From contig NC_045149.1 of NCBI RefSeq assembly GCF_008831285.2, forward strand, positions 5,633,500-5,697,499: a stretch of 64,000 nucleotides of DNA, given 5' to 3'. A program made the position numbers and the translations under genes. The number at the start of each line of letters is the position of its first letter. The stretch's first letter is position 1. The DNA is from Nymphaea colorata (Eukaryota > Streptophyta > Magnoliopsida > Nymphaeales > Nymphaeaceae). Under the pieces are notes generated by a model, which was not told where the DNA came from, did not search any database, and saw only the letters and a program-made list of their open reading frames with translations. This document shows positions 24,667-35,309 of the stretch, piece by piece.

Positions 24667-26860
24667 AAAGAAATTTGTAGGAGAAGACATTTATCTTCAA
24701 GAGATAAACAAAAGGTTCTAGAGAGAGAGAAAATAGAATACATATATATATGTGTTCATATATATATCAGAATTCGTAAAATAAAATGTGGAAACATAGA
24801 GAGAGAAACAGAAGAAGGAATCACCATGTGCACATATATGTATATAACATGTATATACATAGGTGTCAAGATTTCAAACATTTTTATATATGAACATAAA
24901 CATAATCATTTCGTTAGTTACAATGAAATATGTTTTTTCCACCGTTGGGTATGGAAGAAATGCAAACTACACGATAAGATGCTCATTAGGGTTTCTAATG
25001 GGATGATTAAAAGGAAATTAACACAAAATAACATACAAATGCATATTAACATGTACATATTCGTGAAGGTTTTCCTCAGGTTGGACAATTACACAAAAGA
25101 AATCAATTATAGACACTAATACAATTCGCAATAGTTAAATTAATTAGTTCACAAACCATACTCTCATTCTCACCATGCATTCACATATAAATGAAAAAAA
25201 TCGAACAACTATGCATGGATAATATGTAAGCAATATTCAAGAAAAGAAAAAGAACATTATTCAACCATGAAATAAAAGATCATCTCATCTTCTCATGCTC
25301 TCGGTGCACTCGAGCATAACTCATTGACTCTAAAATAGAGATTTGAAGGCTATCGCATATGGCCATGGGGAGATGAAGAGGAGAGGAAATAAAATAACAA
25401 GAACAAGACTATATTCAAGAATTAATTCAAGCATAAAATGAAATATCACTTCACCTTCTCATGCTCCTGGTGCACTTAAGAATAGCCTCTTGACTCTAAA
25501 ATAGAGATTTTATGGCTATCTTGTATGGCCATGGGGAGATAAAGAAGGGAGAAAATGAAGAAACCAAAACAATGCTACATTCAATCATAAAATAGAATAT
25601 TACTTCATCTTTTCATGCTCCCGGTGCACTTAAGAATAGTCTCTTGACTCTAAAATAGAGATTTTAGGGTGATATTGTGTGACCATTGGGAGATGAAGAA
25701 GGAAGAAAATAAGGGGAAGAAAGGAGAGGGATGATGATTACATACCTCTAATGAGAATGACTTAGGGAAAATAAATAACTTTGCTTGAAATGATCCTAGA
25801 CACCCTTGAGTGAAGCTCCAAGATGATGAAGAGGATGTCTCCAAGAGTGTTGTAGCTTGATGAAACTTGTTTCAAGTCGGAGAAGAATAGAGAAATGGAA
25901 AGAGGAAAAGGGAGAGGGAGAGAGAGAACTCAAGAAAAACTCCAAGTCTTCAAGTGGAAATACACTAGAGTTTCTCCAAGGGCTAGCTCATGCCTAAGAA
26001 AGAGGATACTGAGGGTTTTTATAGAGAGTTTTGGAGCTAAAACTCAAAATTTGATTTTTTTTTTTAATTTCACAATATTTTCATCTGAATTTCAAATAAT
26101 TTTGAATTATTTTCAATTTTTTTGAAAAAGAAATAGGTTTTGACATAATATGATTGGCCATTCTGCCTACAAATCATTTTTTGAGGTGTAGGAAGGGTTA
26201 ATGCCCACCTAAAATGTTAAAAAATGCTCCTAACAGATTGATTTTTGAAGAAAAATAGGGCCTGTGCACAAGGCAAGCCCTGGCCGCGCGTACGAAGCGT
26301 CGCTAACCCGACTACACGGTCGTGCGACGTGAGCACGTGCGCGACCGCGTTGTCATGAGAAGCTCGCAGGCACACGACCGTGTTGTCACGTGCGACCGCC
26401 ACTGCTCGCACACATGTGACCGCGTGTCGCGTGATGCTATTTTCTTTTTAAAAAAATTAAATAAAATGATATAAAATAAGATGAAATGAACATAAAATCT
26501 TCTCTCATTTTTTTTATTTAAAATATGTATAAAACTGGTTTTTTTTCAAATGGGTGGTCGACTCCGTTTTGAGCAACTCTGAACTCGTTTTAAATTCCAT
26601 TTTAGTTTAGTCAGTTGTCGACTCATTTGAGTGTGCGACTTGGGTTTAAAAACACATTTTAGCGTAAGAAATGAGTTCTTAAAACAAAGGGAAAGGTCTG
26701 TGCATGTGTGACGCTCAAATTTTGTCGTTCTGAACTTGATTCGAATTTTGGGTTTGAAATGTTCGATTTGGATCTGAATTTGAGTTTTGGATCTCAAAAA
26801 TTTGGGTTTCGTGTTTCGGTAAAAGAGGGTAGCATTTTGGAAAAATTTGGGGCAATTACA
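23730..26860. mobile_element. 3.1 kb solo LTR inserted in the LINE
   Basis: It starts TGTTCGCATCCCC and ends GGCAATTACA, so it has TG...CA ends, and is flanked by CATGT (23725-23729) and CATGC (26861-26865), a 5-bp target duplication with one change. Removing it restores LINE reading: CLVKH joins to AIFQLISYW. No gag or pol frame is seen inside. This is what recombination between two LTRs leaves. Inside are (TA)n at 24637-24662, three tandem copies of a 154-166 bp unit, and a GC-rich stretch at 26270-26430. Its length points to a gypsy-type LTR, but this is inference. Confidence 0.65.
25270..25730. repeat. Three tandem copies of a 154-166 bp unit
   Basis: Each copy contains TCATGCTC, then CGGTGCACT or TGGTGCACT, TTGACTCTAAAATAGAGATTT and a GGCCATGGGGAGAT-like segment. 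The anchor TCATGCTC starts at 25293, 25459 and 25613. Copies diverge moderately. They lie within the solo LTR. Confidence 0.75.
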
Positions 26861-27094
26861 CATGCTATATTCCAGCTTATTAGTTACTGGTTCTCAGCTT
26901 TTAAAATCCCCGCTGAAATGATTAATCTTCTTAGTAGAGAATGTAACAGATTTATTTGGCAGGATTCTAAAAATTGCAATTGCATACAATCTCATGGCTT
27001 GGTCTTATTTGTGTGGAAACAAATTAGAAGGGGGGAGTTGGGCTAGTGGACCTCCACTTAGTAAACAGAGTTTGTATGATTTTTCAAGCTTTTA
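26861..27094 (+). pseudogene. LINE reverse transcriptase, segment 2 of 3
   Basis: Continues the plus-strand LINE: AIFQLISYWFSAFKIP, CNRFIWQ and, after a frame change, GGVGLVDLHLVNRVCMIFQ at about 27028-27085. This is the region after the RT palm in plant L1-like ORF2. It is cut at 27092-27094 (TTA) by the TIR element. Confidence 0.75.
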
Positions 27095-27251
27095 GGGGCC
27101 GTTTGATGACAGAAATATGTTTCTGGAAAAAGTTTCTAGAAATTTATTTCTGGAATTGATGGATGAGAAATAAAATTCCATATTTTCAAAACCATCTTGT
27201 GTTTGTTAACTTGGAATTATTTTTCTGGAAATAAATTCCATCGTTTGATGA

Positions 27252-27640
27252 CGAGAGAGGAAGAATCGGTAGAAATGGTGGGTTGCTCTGAAACCCTTTG
27301 CAGGGGAAGGAGGGAGGAGGAAGAAAGGGAGGGAGGTGGAAGTGGAAGAAGGGAAAGAGGAAGAAGGGAAGGAGGGAGGAAGAAGGGAAGGAGGGAGGAA
27401 GAAGAAGGAGGCGGAAGCGGAAGAAGGGAAGGAGGGAGGAGGGAGGAGGGAAGGAGGCGGAAGCGGAAGAAGGGAAGGAGGAAGAAGGGAAGGAGAGAGG
27501 AAGAAGAAAGTGAAGGAGGGAGGAGGCGGAAGCAGAAGAAGGGAAGGAAGGAGGCGGAAGCGGAAGAAGGGAAGGAGGAAGAAGGGAAGGAGGGAGGAAG
27601 AAGAAAGGGAAGGAGGGAGGAGGACAGGAGGGAGAGCTTG
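27252..27640. repeat. Purine-rich arm of GGAAGAAGGGAAGGAGGGA units
   Basis: Almost pure G/A on the plus strand, made of variants of GGAAGAAGGGAAGGAGGGA with occasional GGCGGAAGCGG. Long frames crossing it (Glu/Arg/Gly or Ser/Leu/Pro-rich) are artefacts of composition. With the arm at 27950-28236 it forms an imperfect inverted repeat. Confidence 0.85.
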
Positions 27641-27831
27641 TTGAGGAATTGGGAAATGGTGAGGCCGAGGGCAAAGAAGATGGCTTGGAGCTCGCGGCGG
27701 AAGATGAAGTGGGAGAAGAAGCCAGCGAGACTGATGAAGACGGAGACGAGCGAGATCCAAGCAAGCAAACGCCCCAACCTGTCCCCTCTCCGGTAGCGAA
27801 CATGCATTAGGCTTATCGCCTTCAATGCCAT
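27634..27831 (-). pseudogene. Captured first exon of an LPP-gamma / dolichyl-diphosphatase-like gene
   Basis: The minus strand from ATG at 27831 encodes about 66 residues, including HVRYRRGDRLGRLLAWISLV, FISLAGFFSHFIFRREL and FFALGLTISQF. I recognise these as the N-terminus of plant lipid phosphate phosphatase gamma, whose relatives (dolichyl-diphosphatases) are polytopic membrane PAP2 phosphatases. The two hydrophobic stretches fit the first membrane segments. Homology stops at FLNKL, where purine repeat begins, so the catalytic PAP2 motifs are absent. About 60 bp upstream of the ATG also look unlike repeat and may be captured 5' UTR. It cannot make an active enzyme. Confidence 0.7.
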
Positions 27832-27949
27832 CTCTCACGAAACCTTCGCAGATTTCCTCTTCTGCTATGCTCTGGAGACCCACGGAAAGGAGGGAAAATC
27901 TAGGTAGTGAAGAGGGAAGAAGAAGAGTTACAGAAGAAAAGGATAGATC

Positions 27950-28236
27950 CGCCTCCTTCCCTCCTTCCCTTTCTTCCTCCTCCCTCCTTCCCTTCTTCCG
28001 CCTCCGCCTCCTTCCCTCCTCCCTCCTTCCCTTCTTCCTCCTTCCCTTCTTCCCTTCTTCCCTCCTCCCTCCTTCCCTCCTCCCTCCTTCCTCCTTCCCT
28101 CCTTCCCTTCTTCCTCCTCCCTCCTTCCCTTCCTCCCTCCTTCCCTTCTTCCTCCTTCCCTTCTTCCCTCCTCCCTTATTCCCTTCTTCCGCGACCTCCT
28201 TCCCTCCTTCTCTCCTCCCTCCTTCCCTTCTTTCGT
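27950..28236. repeat. Pyrimidine-rich arm of CCTTCCCTTCTTCC units
   Basis: Almost pure C/T on the plus strand, composed of variants of TCCCTCCTTCCCTTCTTCC. It is the complement in kind of the purine arm at 27252-27640, across a spacer of about 310 bp that holds the captured exon. Confidence 0.85.
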
Positions 28237-28431
28237 GATCGTGCCCTAACGGTCCAAAAAAAAATTCCGGAAATATGTTTCCACCCCTCCCAGTGGAAAC
28301 ATATTTCCGAAAATATGTTTTCGATTTTGACCTCAACAGTCGAAAAAATATTTCTGCGTTTGTTACGCTGAAAATATTTTGAAAACCAGAAAGTTCAACA
28401 TGGAAATTCCCGCCCGTCAAAAGCCCCCTTA

Positions 28432-28665
28432 GGCTTTGTAAGGATGAAAGGAAATGAAAGGAAAGGAAAGGGGGGAAAGAGAATGGAAAAGGAAGGGAAA
28501 TGAAAGGAAAGGAAAGAGGTAATTATAAAGTTTGTTTGGATAGAAATGATAGAATTTATAATACTTTATAATAATACCCCTAACATTCAAAAATTTATTA
28601 TTTCAATAAAAATATTTTTAATTTGATTTTCTGATTCAATAAAAGAGAATATTTCAATAAAGAAC
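28432..28665. repeat. Purine-rich to AT-rich insert between LINE pieces
   Basis: Starts with AAAGGAAATGAAAGG-like repeats (28446-28515), then an AATAAT-rich stretch. It does not read as LINE. It could be the tail of another small insertion; no ends can be fixed. Confidence 0.4.
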
Positions 28666-29780
28666 ACGGTGGATGAAACATCTGCTCTTTTTCAACGTCA
28701 GATGGAGTCTCTCTGGATTGTCCATGTGTTAAAATCTACAGAGCTGGCTCATAAACCAGATCGATTGTTGTGGATCAATCAGGAAGTCAAGGACTAAAAG
28801 CGAATGCAAATTTATGATCTGATTAGACCAAGAAGAGAGAAAAATTTGTGTCTTGCCAATGTGTGGAAGTCCAAAGCATTCCCTAGAGCTCAGTATACAT
28901 TATTTCTAGTAGTCCAAAACAGGTTATTGACGTTGGATCGTATCCAGAGGTTTGGCATACTTCTTGCAAACAGATGTTCTTTATGCGGGGAACATGAGGA
29001 AACAACCTCACGCATATTTATGAGATGCAGGATTGCAAAACCTGTATGGATTTGCATAAGTAAAATGCTTGATATCAAGATACCGACAGCAGAAAATCTA
29101 ATGAATTTCTGGAAATGGTGGTGTAGCCAGAAATTTAAGATGAAATGGCTTAATCAATGTTGGCATACAATGTTTCCTATGGCTGTATGGTTTCTTTGGA
29201 AAGAAAGGAATGTTTTTCATGAGCACAGGGATTGTTTTGGAGATAATCTCTGCACAACATTTTTTCAGGACATCTGTATGCTATGCATTAACTTGACATG
29301 GGGAGAGACAGTTACCACTGCTCATGGCATGGATAAATCACGAGGTCAGGCCAGATCCTTAGCCTTCTTTCAAGGGAGATCATTGGTCTATTATTACTGC
29401 AAGCAAAAAGCTCAGAAAGTTGAGAAAGATTGTTGTGGTTGTGAGGAATCCAGAAAGGCGATGTAAATACACATGGGATGGGTGGTCAAATTGCCAATCG
29501 AGTTGGGATCTTTGCGCCCTTATGGAAAATTGGACTGATAAGTATAATGGACAGAGTAGTGGTTCAAGTGATCAGTAGTCCCTCAAAATGGAGAAGGAAA
29601 TGTGGTAGGCGATCGAGAGTTTTTTACAAATGGGCATGGGAAATAGAGGATGGGATAACCGATGGGCAGAAATCAGAATTGTTCCTAATAATCCTGATTT
29701 CAGGACAATTTCTCTGCTTGGTGTTTGTTGACCTGAATACTTGTAAAGAATGGGATTGTTTTCCTGACACTCTATAATAG
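28666..29780 (+). pseudogene. LINE segment 3 of 3, with zf-RVT domain
   Basis: The 220-codon frame at 28804-29466 contains the zinc-binding RT C-terminal domain: LANVWKSKAFPRAQ, RCSLCGEHEETTSRIFMRC (Cys-Cys-His-Cys pattern) and WFLWKERNVFHEHR. Upstream (28669-28795) is PDRLLW-type sequence interrupted by a stop. The end near 29780 lacks a clear poly-A tail. Together with 22440-23729 and 26861-27094 it makes one 5'-truncated LINE. Confidence 0.75.
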
Positions 29781-31540
29781 AGCTATTAGATTAAGATCCC
29801 TTCTTCGATTTTTCTTTGTTTGATTCTTTCATTCTTTTTAATGGCAATTCCAGGAGGACGCTACTCCCAGCAGATGTGAATCTAAAAATGACATTGTATC
29901 TTATGTGCTTTGAGGTGGTTGTTGCATATGATTTGATGCTCAAACGGTGTCTTTTTTTGTGTGCATATGAAGTGTTTGCTGAAATTCTTAAGTGACTTAC
30001 ATTTGCATTTTAGTTCATCTGGTCCACATTTGGCATCTGTAAACAAATTTATTTTTTGCTTCTCTATCTCTTGCGTGAACCTTGACAATGATTCTGGATC
30101 ATTTGCTTCAATCTGCCCAATGTTCATGACAGAGCATTACCAACTCCATTTGATCTTGTTCACTGGCTCATGGACAATGTGTATTGAAAAGGTTGACACT
30201 GTATATTGAAAATGTTCCATTTGAAATGTATAAAATTTTTGTCTTTCATTTCAAGTAATACCAATGTGGGGAGTCTTTCGAGGCCTGATGCCTCAGTTTT
30301 CCTCTTATGGTTCCACTTCCTGCATCTTCTACAATCGATTGTGCAATATTCAGAATTTGGAGGCGCCTAGAAAAGCAGAATATGATGAGAATTTTCATTG
30401 GAAATGAACTGTAGTATCACTTGTTTCATTCTTCTTTTGTGGAAAGAGCATCCAAGTACATCTCAATTCGATTGATGGCACCATGTGCATGCAAGTTGGG
30501 GAGCGTTCTGCTTGGGGCTTCTAATTTAGAGAGAATTAAGAGTTTGATTAATTGCGTCTCCTTTTTCCGCAAGGGCACATAACATCATATAAATTTGTGG
30601 CCTTTTATATTTGGTATATAATGAACTAGGAGGTTGAGACTTGGAGAGCAGTCGTATCAATAGTATTTTGCTTTGCATGCATGGGCCTTGCCCATCCTCA
30701 ATTCAGAATACTAGAAAATTTGTTGTCAAATGGATAAATTAGAACATAAAAAAAATACATGGTGAGTTTATGAGATGACAGCCAAACTGCACACTCTCAT
30801 ATAGACATGCTCATTAGCAACCATCAATATTTTTAGCAAATTTTAAATAGGATCTCCCTATGATGGCTTTCGATTTGGTAAATCATTGACAACAGATCTT
30901 GAAGTGCATCGCAGTTAAATAATGGCAGAAAGTTGTATGGAAAAAAAAAACTATCCAATTTTACTTTAAACGGTCCAAAGTTCGAAAGCAGAGAGCATGG
31001 CAGATGAACAATTTTTTTGGCTCATATACTTTTTACATCTTTTTTTGCGCATTTTCTTTTATCGTATCTAGATTTTAGGTCGATTGTATTTATAGAGATA
31101 GAAAGACCAAGAGAGAGAGAGAGAGTATTTTTATTGGATTGGATGTTTTTTTTACATATTTTGTTAACTATTTTATTTTATTATATGTTGATTTTAAGTC
31201 TCCAATGTGTAGAGGGAGAAAAAAAAGTGAATATTTAATTTGCTTATATTTTTTATATGTTTTAAAAAATATTTTTCTTCATTATATGTGAATTTTATAT
31301 TGAGAAAGAATATTTTTATTAGTTCACATGTTTTATTATATATATAGAATTACAAGTTATCTTTCGAAACGAGGACTCTTTGTTTTTAGGACACTTGTTC
31401 TAAGGACAAGTGTATTAAGAATAATTTGTTTTTGCAATCAAAAGGTATGGTCATTTGATGTATTAACGGTAAGCCTGAGCAATGAGCCCTGATAATTCAG
31501 TGGTTTTTTTTTTTTTTTTTGTGAGAGAGCAGGATTATCT
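29781..31540. other. No clear gene; AT-rich intergenic sequence
   Basis: A minus-strand frame of 81 codons at 29882-30127 (MNIGQIEANDPESLSRFTQE...) has gene-like composition but I do not recognise it. The rest is AT-rich, ending in an 18-bp poly-T near 31503-31520 that may mark the border of the next repeat. Confidence 0.4.
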
Positions 31541-34150
31541 TTATCGGAGAGATTGGTTGGCGATTCCCATTTACAGGACCGAGCATGATAACATGTGTTG
31601 TCAGGGAGGGTCATGTTAGGACTTATCCCGACTTAGACCACTCTAGGCCAAGATCAGCCCTACTAGCCAGGATCTCCGAGTTTGAGCCTATCTAAAAACC
31701 GAAACATAAGGAAGTTAAGTACAGAAATTCTACCCGGCCGGACAGACACCCCGGCGCAAAACCCTTAGGATAGAGATACATGTATGTTTTCCCAATCCGT
31801 GAGGTATAACCTACTACAAAGACTAGAGGGTAAAAGCTTTACAAACGCAAGCGATTACAACAAGACACAACTCACTCAACATACATACACACACCATACA
31901 AACCACATCTAACGGAACAAACCACACCCAGATACCCAGTAGGTAGCTGGCTGCCCTGTGGTTGTGTCCTTGGCCTTAGGCCTCAAAGGAACCGTACGGG
32001 GTAGCGTTGGCTTGTGCCGGGCTAAAGCAGTACATACAAATAACAAAAGCAAAAACACCCGCCCTGATATCTACAAGAGGGAAGAGGAGAGTTACCGACC
32101 TAGGAGACCTAGGCGAACTGCAGGTGACCCTAGGGGAAAACTAGTGGCAAGCCGCTCCCTGGATTATCTCAGCTTCAAAGGTAGAGGGGATGAGATGGCT
32201 CGATCTGCCTGACCGATTGGATGAGAGGTGTTGAGAAGATAGAGGCCTCGGCCCACCTAGCCAAGAGAAGGAGGAGTGTGGAAGCAGAGAGAGATCTTGG
32301 CCCGCTTGGCCGAGAGGTGAGGAAAGGAAGCAAGGCCCGGCTCGCCTGGCTGAGCTGTGTCGAAGATGGCAGGAGAAGGCGCTTGGCCCGCTTGGTCGAG
32401 AGGAGAGTTGCTGGAGGCGCGAGCAAGGTGCCGACGCCAAGGGGGAGGCAAGTATGGCCGGAGGCAAGACCGGCAGGGACTGGCGCTGCAAGGCTCGACC
32501 CGCCTAGCCGAACGTTGGCGACGAAGGCTGATGAGTGGCGGCCCACCTGGCTGCAAGGACTGGCTAGGCGTCGGTTGCCTAGGGGTTTGACTCGAATGGA
32601 CCTAAACTAGACTCGGATAAGACTAACTAGGTTCGTATGAGAGACTAAGGGTTAGAGGTAGGTCACTGGCCTTCTTATTCTGGATCCTCTTACTGGTGAG
32701 TGAGGTCGAGAAGTAGGCTCAGGTAGGTTCAGACCTAGGTTAGTCCAGATCGAAGTAGGCTAGGTCAAGGTTAAGGGTTGACTAGACCGGTTCAGTTGGG
32801 TGTGACTGAGGCCAGGTTTCAGCTCGAGGTGAGCTAGGTCCGGACTAGGGTTGGCCGACAAGGTTGACTATGTTTGACTTAGGGTTAGACTTCGGATAAG
32901 GCTAAGGTTGACTTATGCGATGAGGCAAGGGGAGACTTAGGTGGACGGCGGCTATGGATGAGGTAAGTGCTGTCGTTTCCTAACTAGGAAAGTTACACAT
33001 GAGAGGGGAGTGAATAAGGAAGGTAACGGCTGCAAGGGGACAAGTGGCGCTCAAGAGGAGAGCCCTTATCCGCGTATGACCGTTAAGGAAAGAAGAGGAA
33101 AGAGTTGGCGCTAAGCACCAGTTACTAAAGAGGAAAGCGCATGGAGGAGTTAACGCGTGACGAGAAAGGCAAGAAGAATTAATGCTGAGCTAGAGGATAG
33201 CGCCGGTTACTGATTAGGCAAGAGGAAGTGGAGGCTGGCGCTAGACTTACCAAATCGGCCAAGGCCTTGCGTTAGGGAAGTTACCCGCAAGGCAAGTGGG
33301 GCAATTAAGAAGATAGCGCTAGGAGGAGGAAGTGAGGCTAACAAGCGCCGGTTACCAAATAGAGAGATTGGCGTGCCCGTTGGGGAAAGGGGAGTTTTAG
33401 CAAGTGGATCACGTGGTTGATAAGGACTCTAGATGTACGACATGTGGCACCACTTGTGGCTGAGATGGAGAGAGGCTGACGAGAGGCTTGCCCTAGCTCG
33501 TTATGGAGAAAACTGCTAAAGCAAGTGGAGGATGCAGCCAGCAGCTAGGGAAACTACACCCTAAACACCAACTTAGAGCTAGAAGATAATACCCTTGCTT
33601 AATGTAATTATTGGATATTCTAATCAATTAATACAAGGGCAAATCGGGCATAACTTTTAGGTGACTTGGATGTGGCCGGGAAAGTAGCAGCGGTGACGGA
33701 ATTAAGAGATCTCCGGCCGATGCTAAACTCCTTGGTTCTTGCTTGGATTAATGCCAAAATACACCGGTCGAGAGCTTAGCCACGGGTGATCGCTTGGGTA
33801 TTGATTTGGACACAAGAATCTTGCCTGGGACTTTGCTAGGGATGTCTTTGGTGACTCTTATCCGGCGGCTCAAGGAGATCAACCCGTGGAGACAAGCCCA
33901 CGTATTAAACTTCTTTTTGGTACGAAATCAGACGCCCAACTTGTGGACAAACCCGAACTCCGTTTGGTCAAGGAAAAGGGAAGACCCGAGGGAGAAGGCG
34001 GTGACTTCTAGCCGGGGAACCAAGACGTATCTCTCGGGTATGCCGAGGGACACACCTAGGCCTATGGCCTTAAACCGAACCTTTCTCCTTCATTTAATCA
34101 AACCCAAAACTTAAACCAAGGGAGGGGGTACTTGCCTATTTTCTAGGAAT
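31541..34150. repeat. GC-rich repeat, possible second gypsy-type LTR
   Basis: A sharp rise in GC with no conserved frame. Its general make-up (CA-rich stretch at 31850-31935, then gag-free GC-rich sequence) resembles the LTR at 16791-19644, but I could not align the two by eye or define TG...CA ends. Frames at 32141-32610 are composition artefacts. Confidence 0.4.
32244..32560. repeat. Six degenerate GGCCCGCTTGGCCGAGAGG motifs
   Basis: Variants of the motif recur irregularly between about 32250 and 32550 (for example TTGGCCCGCTTGGCCGAGAGG near 32308 and CTTGGCCCGCTTGGTCGAGAGG near 32380). They look like a decayed minisatellite in the GC-rich repeat. Confidence 0.5.
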
Positions 34151-35200
34151 CTGATGCTCGTATGATTCTACTTTTTGAGCCGACGAACACGCTTGTTTCC
34201 GACGTCTTGGATGATCATTCGGAAGATCGTGCTGGCCTCTATTCTCCCGGCTGGTTTGGGGAGGATGCACCTCGAGCACGAGCTTTGTCCCTTGAGGAAC
34301 TTACGAGGAAGAAGAACCCGAGAGCTATGGAGAGCACCCGAGAACTCCTAACTTCGTAGATCTTTGGACGCACGATTTGGAGGAGGAGGTGGTTGTTGCG
34401 GGATTGAGAAGAAGAGAGCGCCAAGATCCTTTGCTTGTGGGAAGCCGTCGCTCACCACATTGGAGAGAAAGAGCTCCTCGGTCGGCACTGAAGAGGGTAT
34501 TGCGAGATGGAGAAGAAGCACACACTCGAAGAGGGGGGTGAGAAAGCAAGGATGATAGACAGAGAGGAGAGAGATTGTTGATGCTCCAAATGATTTCTCT
34601 TCAATTCAAAGGATACAATATACAAATAACAAAAACAATTTATACTTCTTAATGTGGATCGGGTCCTAAGTGTTTGACCCACCCACGACTCAAATCCAAA
34701 TGTGAAAGCAAATAACGCAAGACCAAATGTCCGAAAGTTCAAACACTTAAAGCAAACAAAGTAAATATTGTCTCTTGGCCTCGCTGCTAGGTTAGCCCGT
34801 TAACTCACCTAGGTTCGGTGCTAGGCTCACCCGAGTGACCTGGGTTGAACTAAACTATTGACCTACTTAATCTAAAACCGAGAATAAGTCCTCTTAGTAA
34901 TTTAGATCAGTCCCTGATGTTCGTGTCCAGCCCTTGGTGCTCCGCCCGCTCCGCCCTCAATAGCACCTTAGATCACTTTTTTAACCTCCTTAGGCGCATC
35001 TGTCCGTGGGTCGAAGCTAGTTATTGCCATGGCTTCTGCTGCATGACTGGTTTCGGCCCTGTTGACCGTGGATTTGGATCTCCTTTTAACAGGTCCTTTG
35101 GAGCTATGCATTCGATTTAACAAAATTTGGCCAGTGGCGGCGCATTAGGTTCAGGCCGGGTACCCACTCTCAAGAGAAGCAAGTTTTTGTGGATTACCTC
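34151..35200. other. No gene seen; flank upstream of the carrier gene
   Basis: Mixed composition. The stretch 34560-34690 with GATCGGGTCC...TTTGACCCACCC recalls the U3 of the copia LTRs at the left of the window and may be an LTR scrap. No open frame here looks like a known protein. Confidence 0.35.
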
Positions 35201-35309
35201 GTTTCGCTCTTCGGTGTCAATTTCCCAATGTTAGACTGCAATTGTAAGACGACCAAATACTGGGGGGGCCACCTTTTCTAATTTTTTCTCCTTTCAAATA
35301 AGGAAAAAC

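Larger units (their letters stand above)
27095..28428. mobile_element. TIR element carrying a captured gene fragment (Pack-type, PIF/Harbinger-like)
   Basis: The left end is GGGGCCGTTTGATGACAG and the right end, reverse complemented, is GGGGGCTTTTGACGGGCG (12 of 18 match). TTA flanks both sides (27092-27094 and 28429-28431), as expected for PIF/Harbinger target duplications. It interrupts the LINE frame. Inside, from the left, are an AT-rich subterminal part, a purine-rich arm, a fragment of an LPP-gamma-like gene on the minus strand, a pyrimidine-rich arm complementary in composition, and an AT-rich part. It has no transposase, so it would be non-autonomous. Superfamily assignment rests on TTA and short ends only. 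Confidence 0.6.

Noticed and set aside
25270-25730. CRISPR-like array
   Set aside because: Three long diverged tandem units with no short identical repeats or unique spacers, in a plant LTR.
27206-28420. A 404-codon frame and several 100-200-codon frames on both strands
   Set aside because: They run through the polypurine and polypyrimidine arms and encode only Arg/Glu/Gly/Lys or Ser/Leu/Pro repeats. Only the LPP-gamma-like stretch inside looks like real protein.
32141-32610. Overlapping frames of 77-129 codons
   Set aside because: Same cause: GC-rich repeat with recurring GGCCCGCTTGG motifs, no conserved motif.
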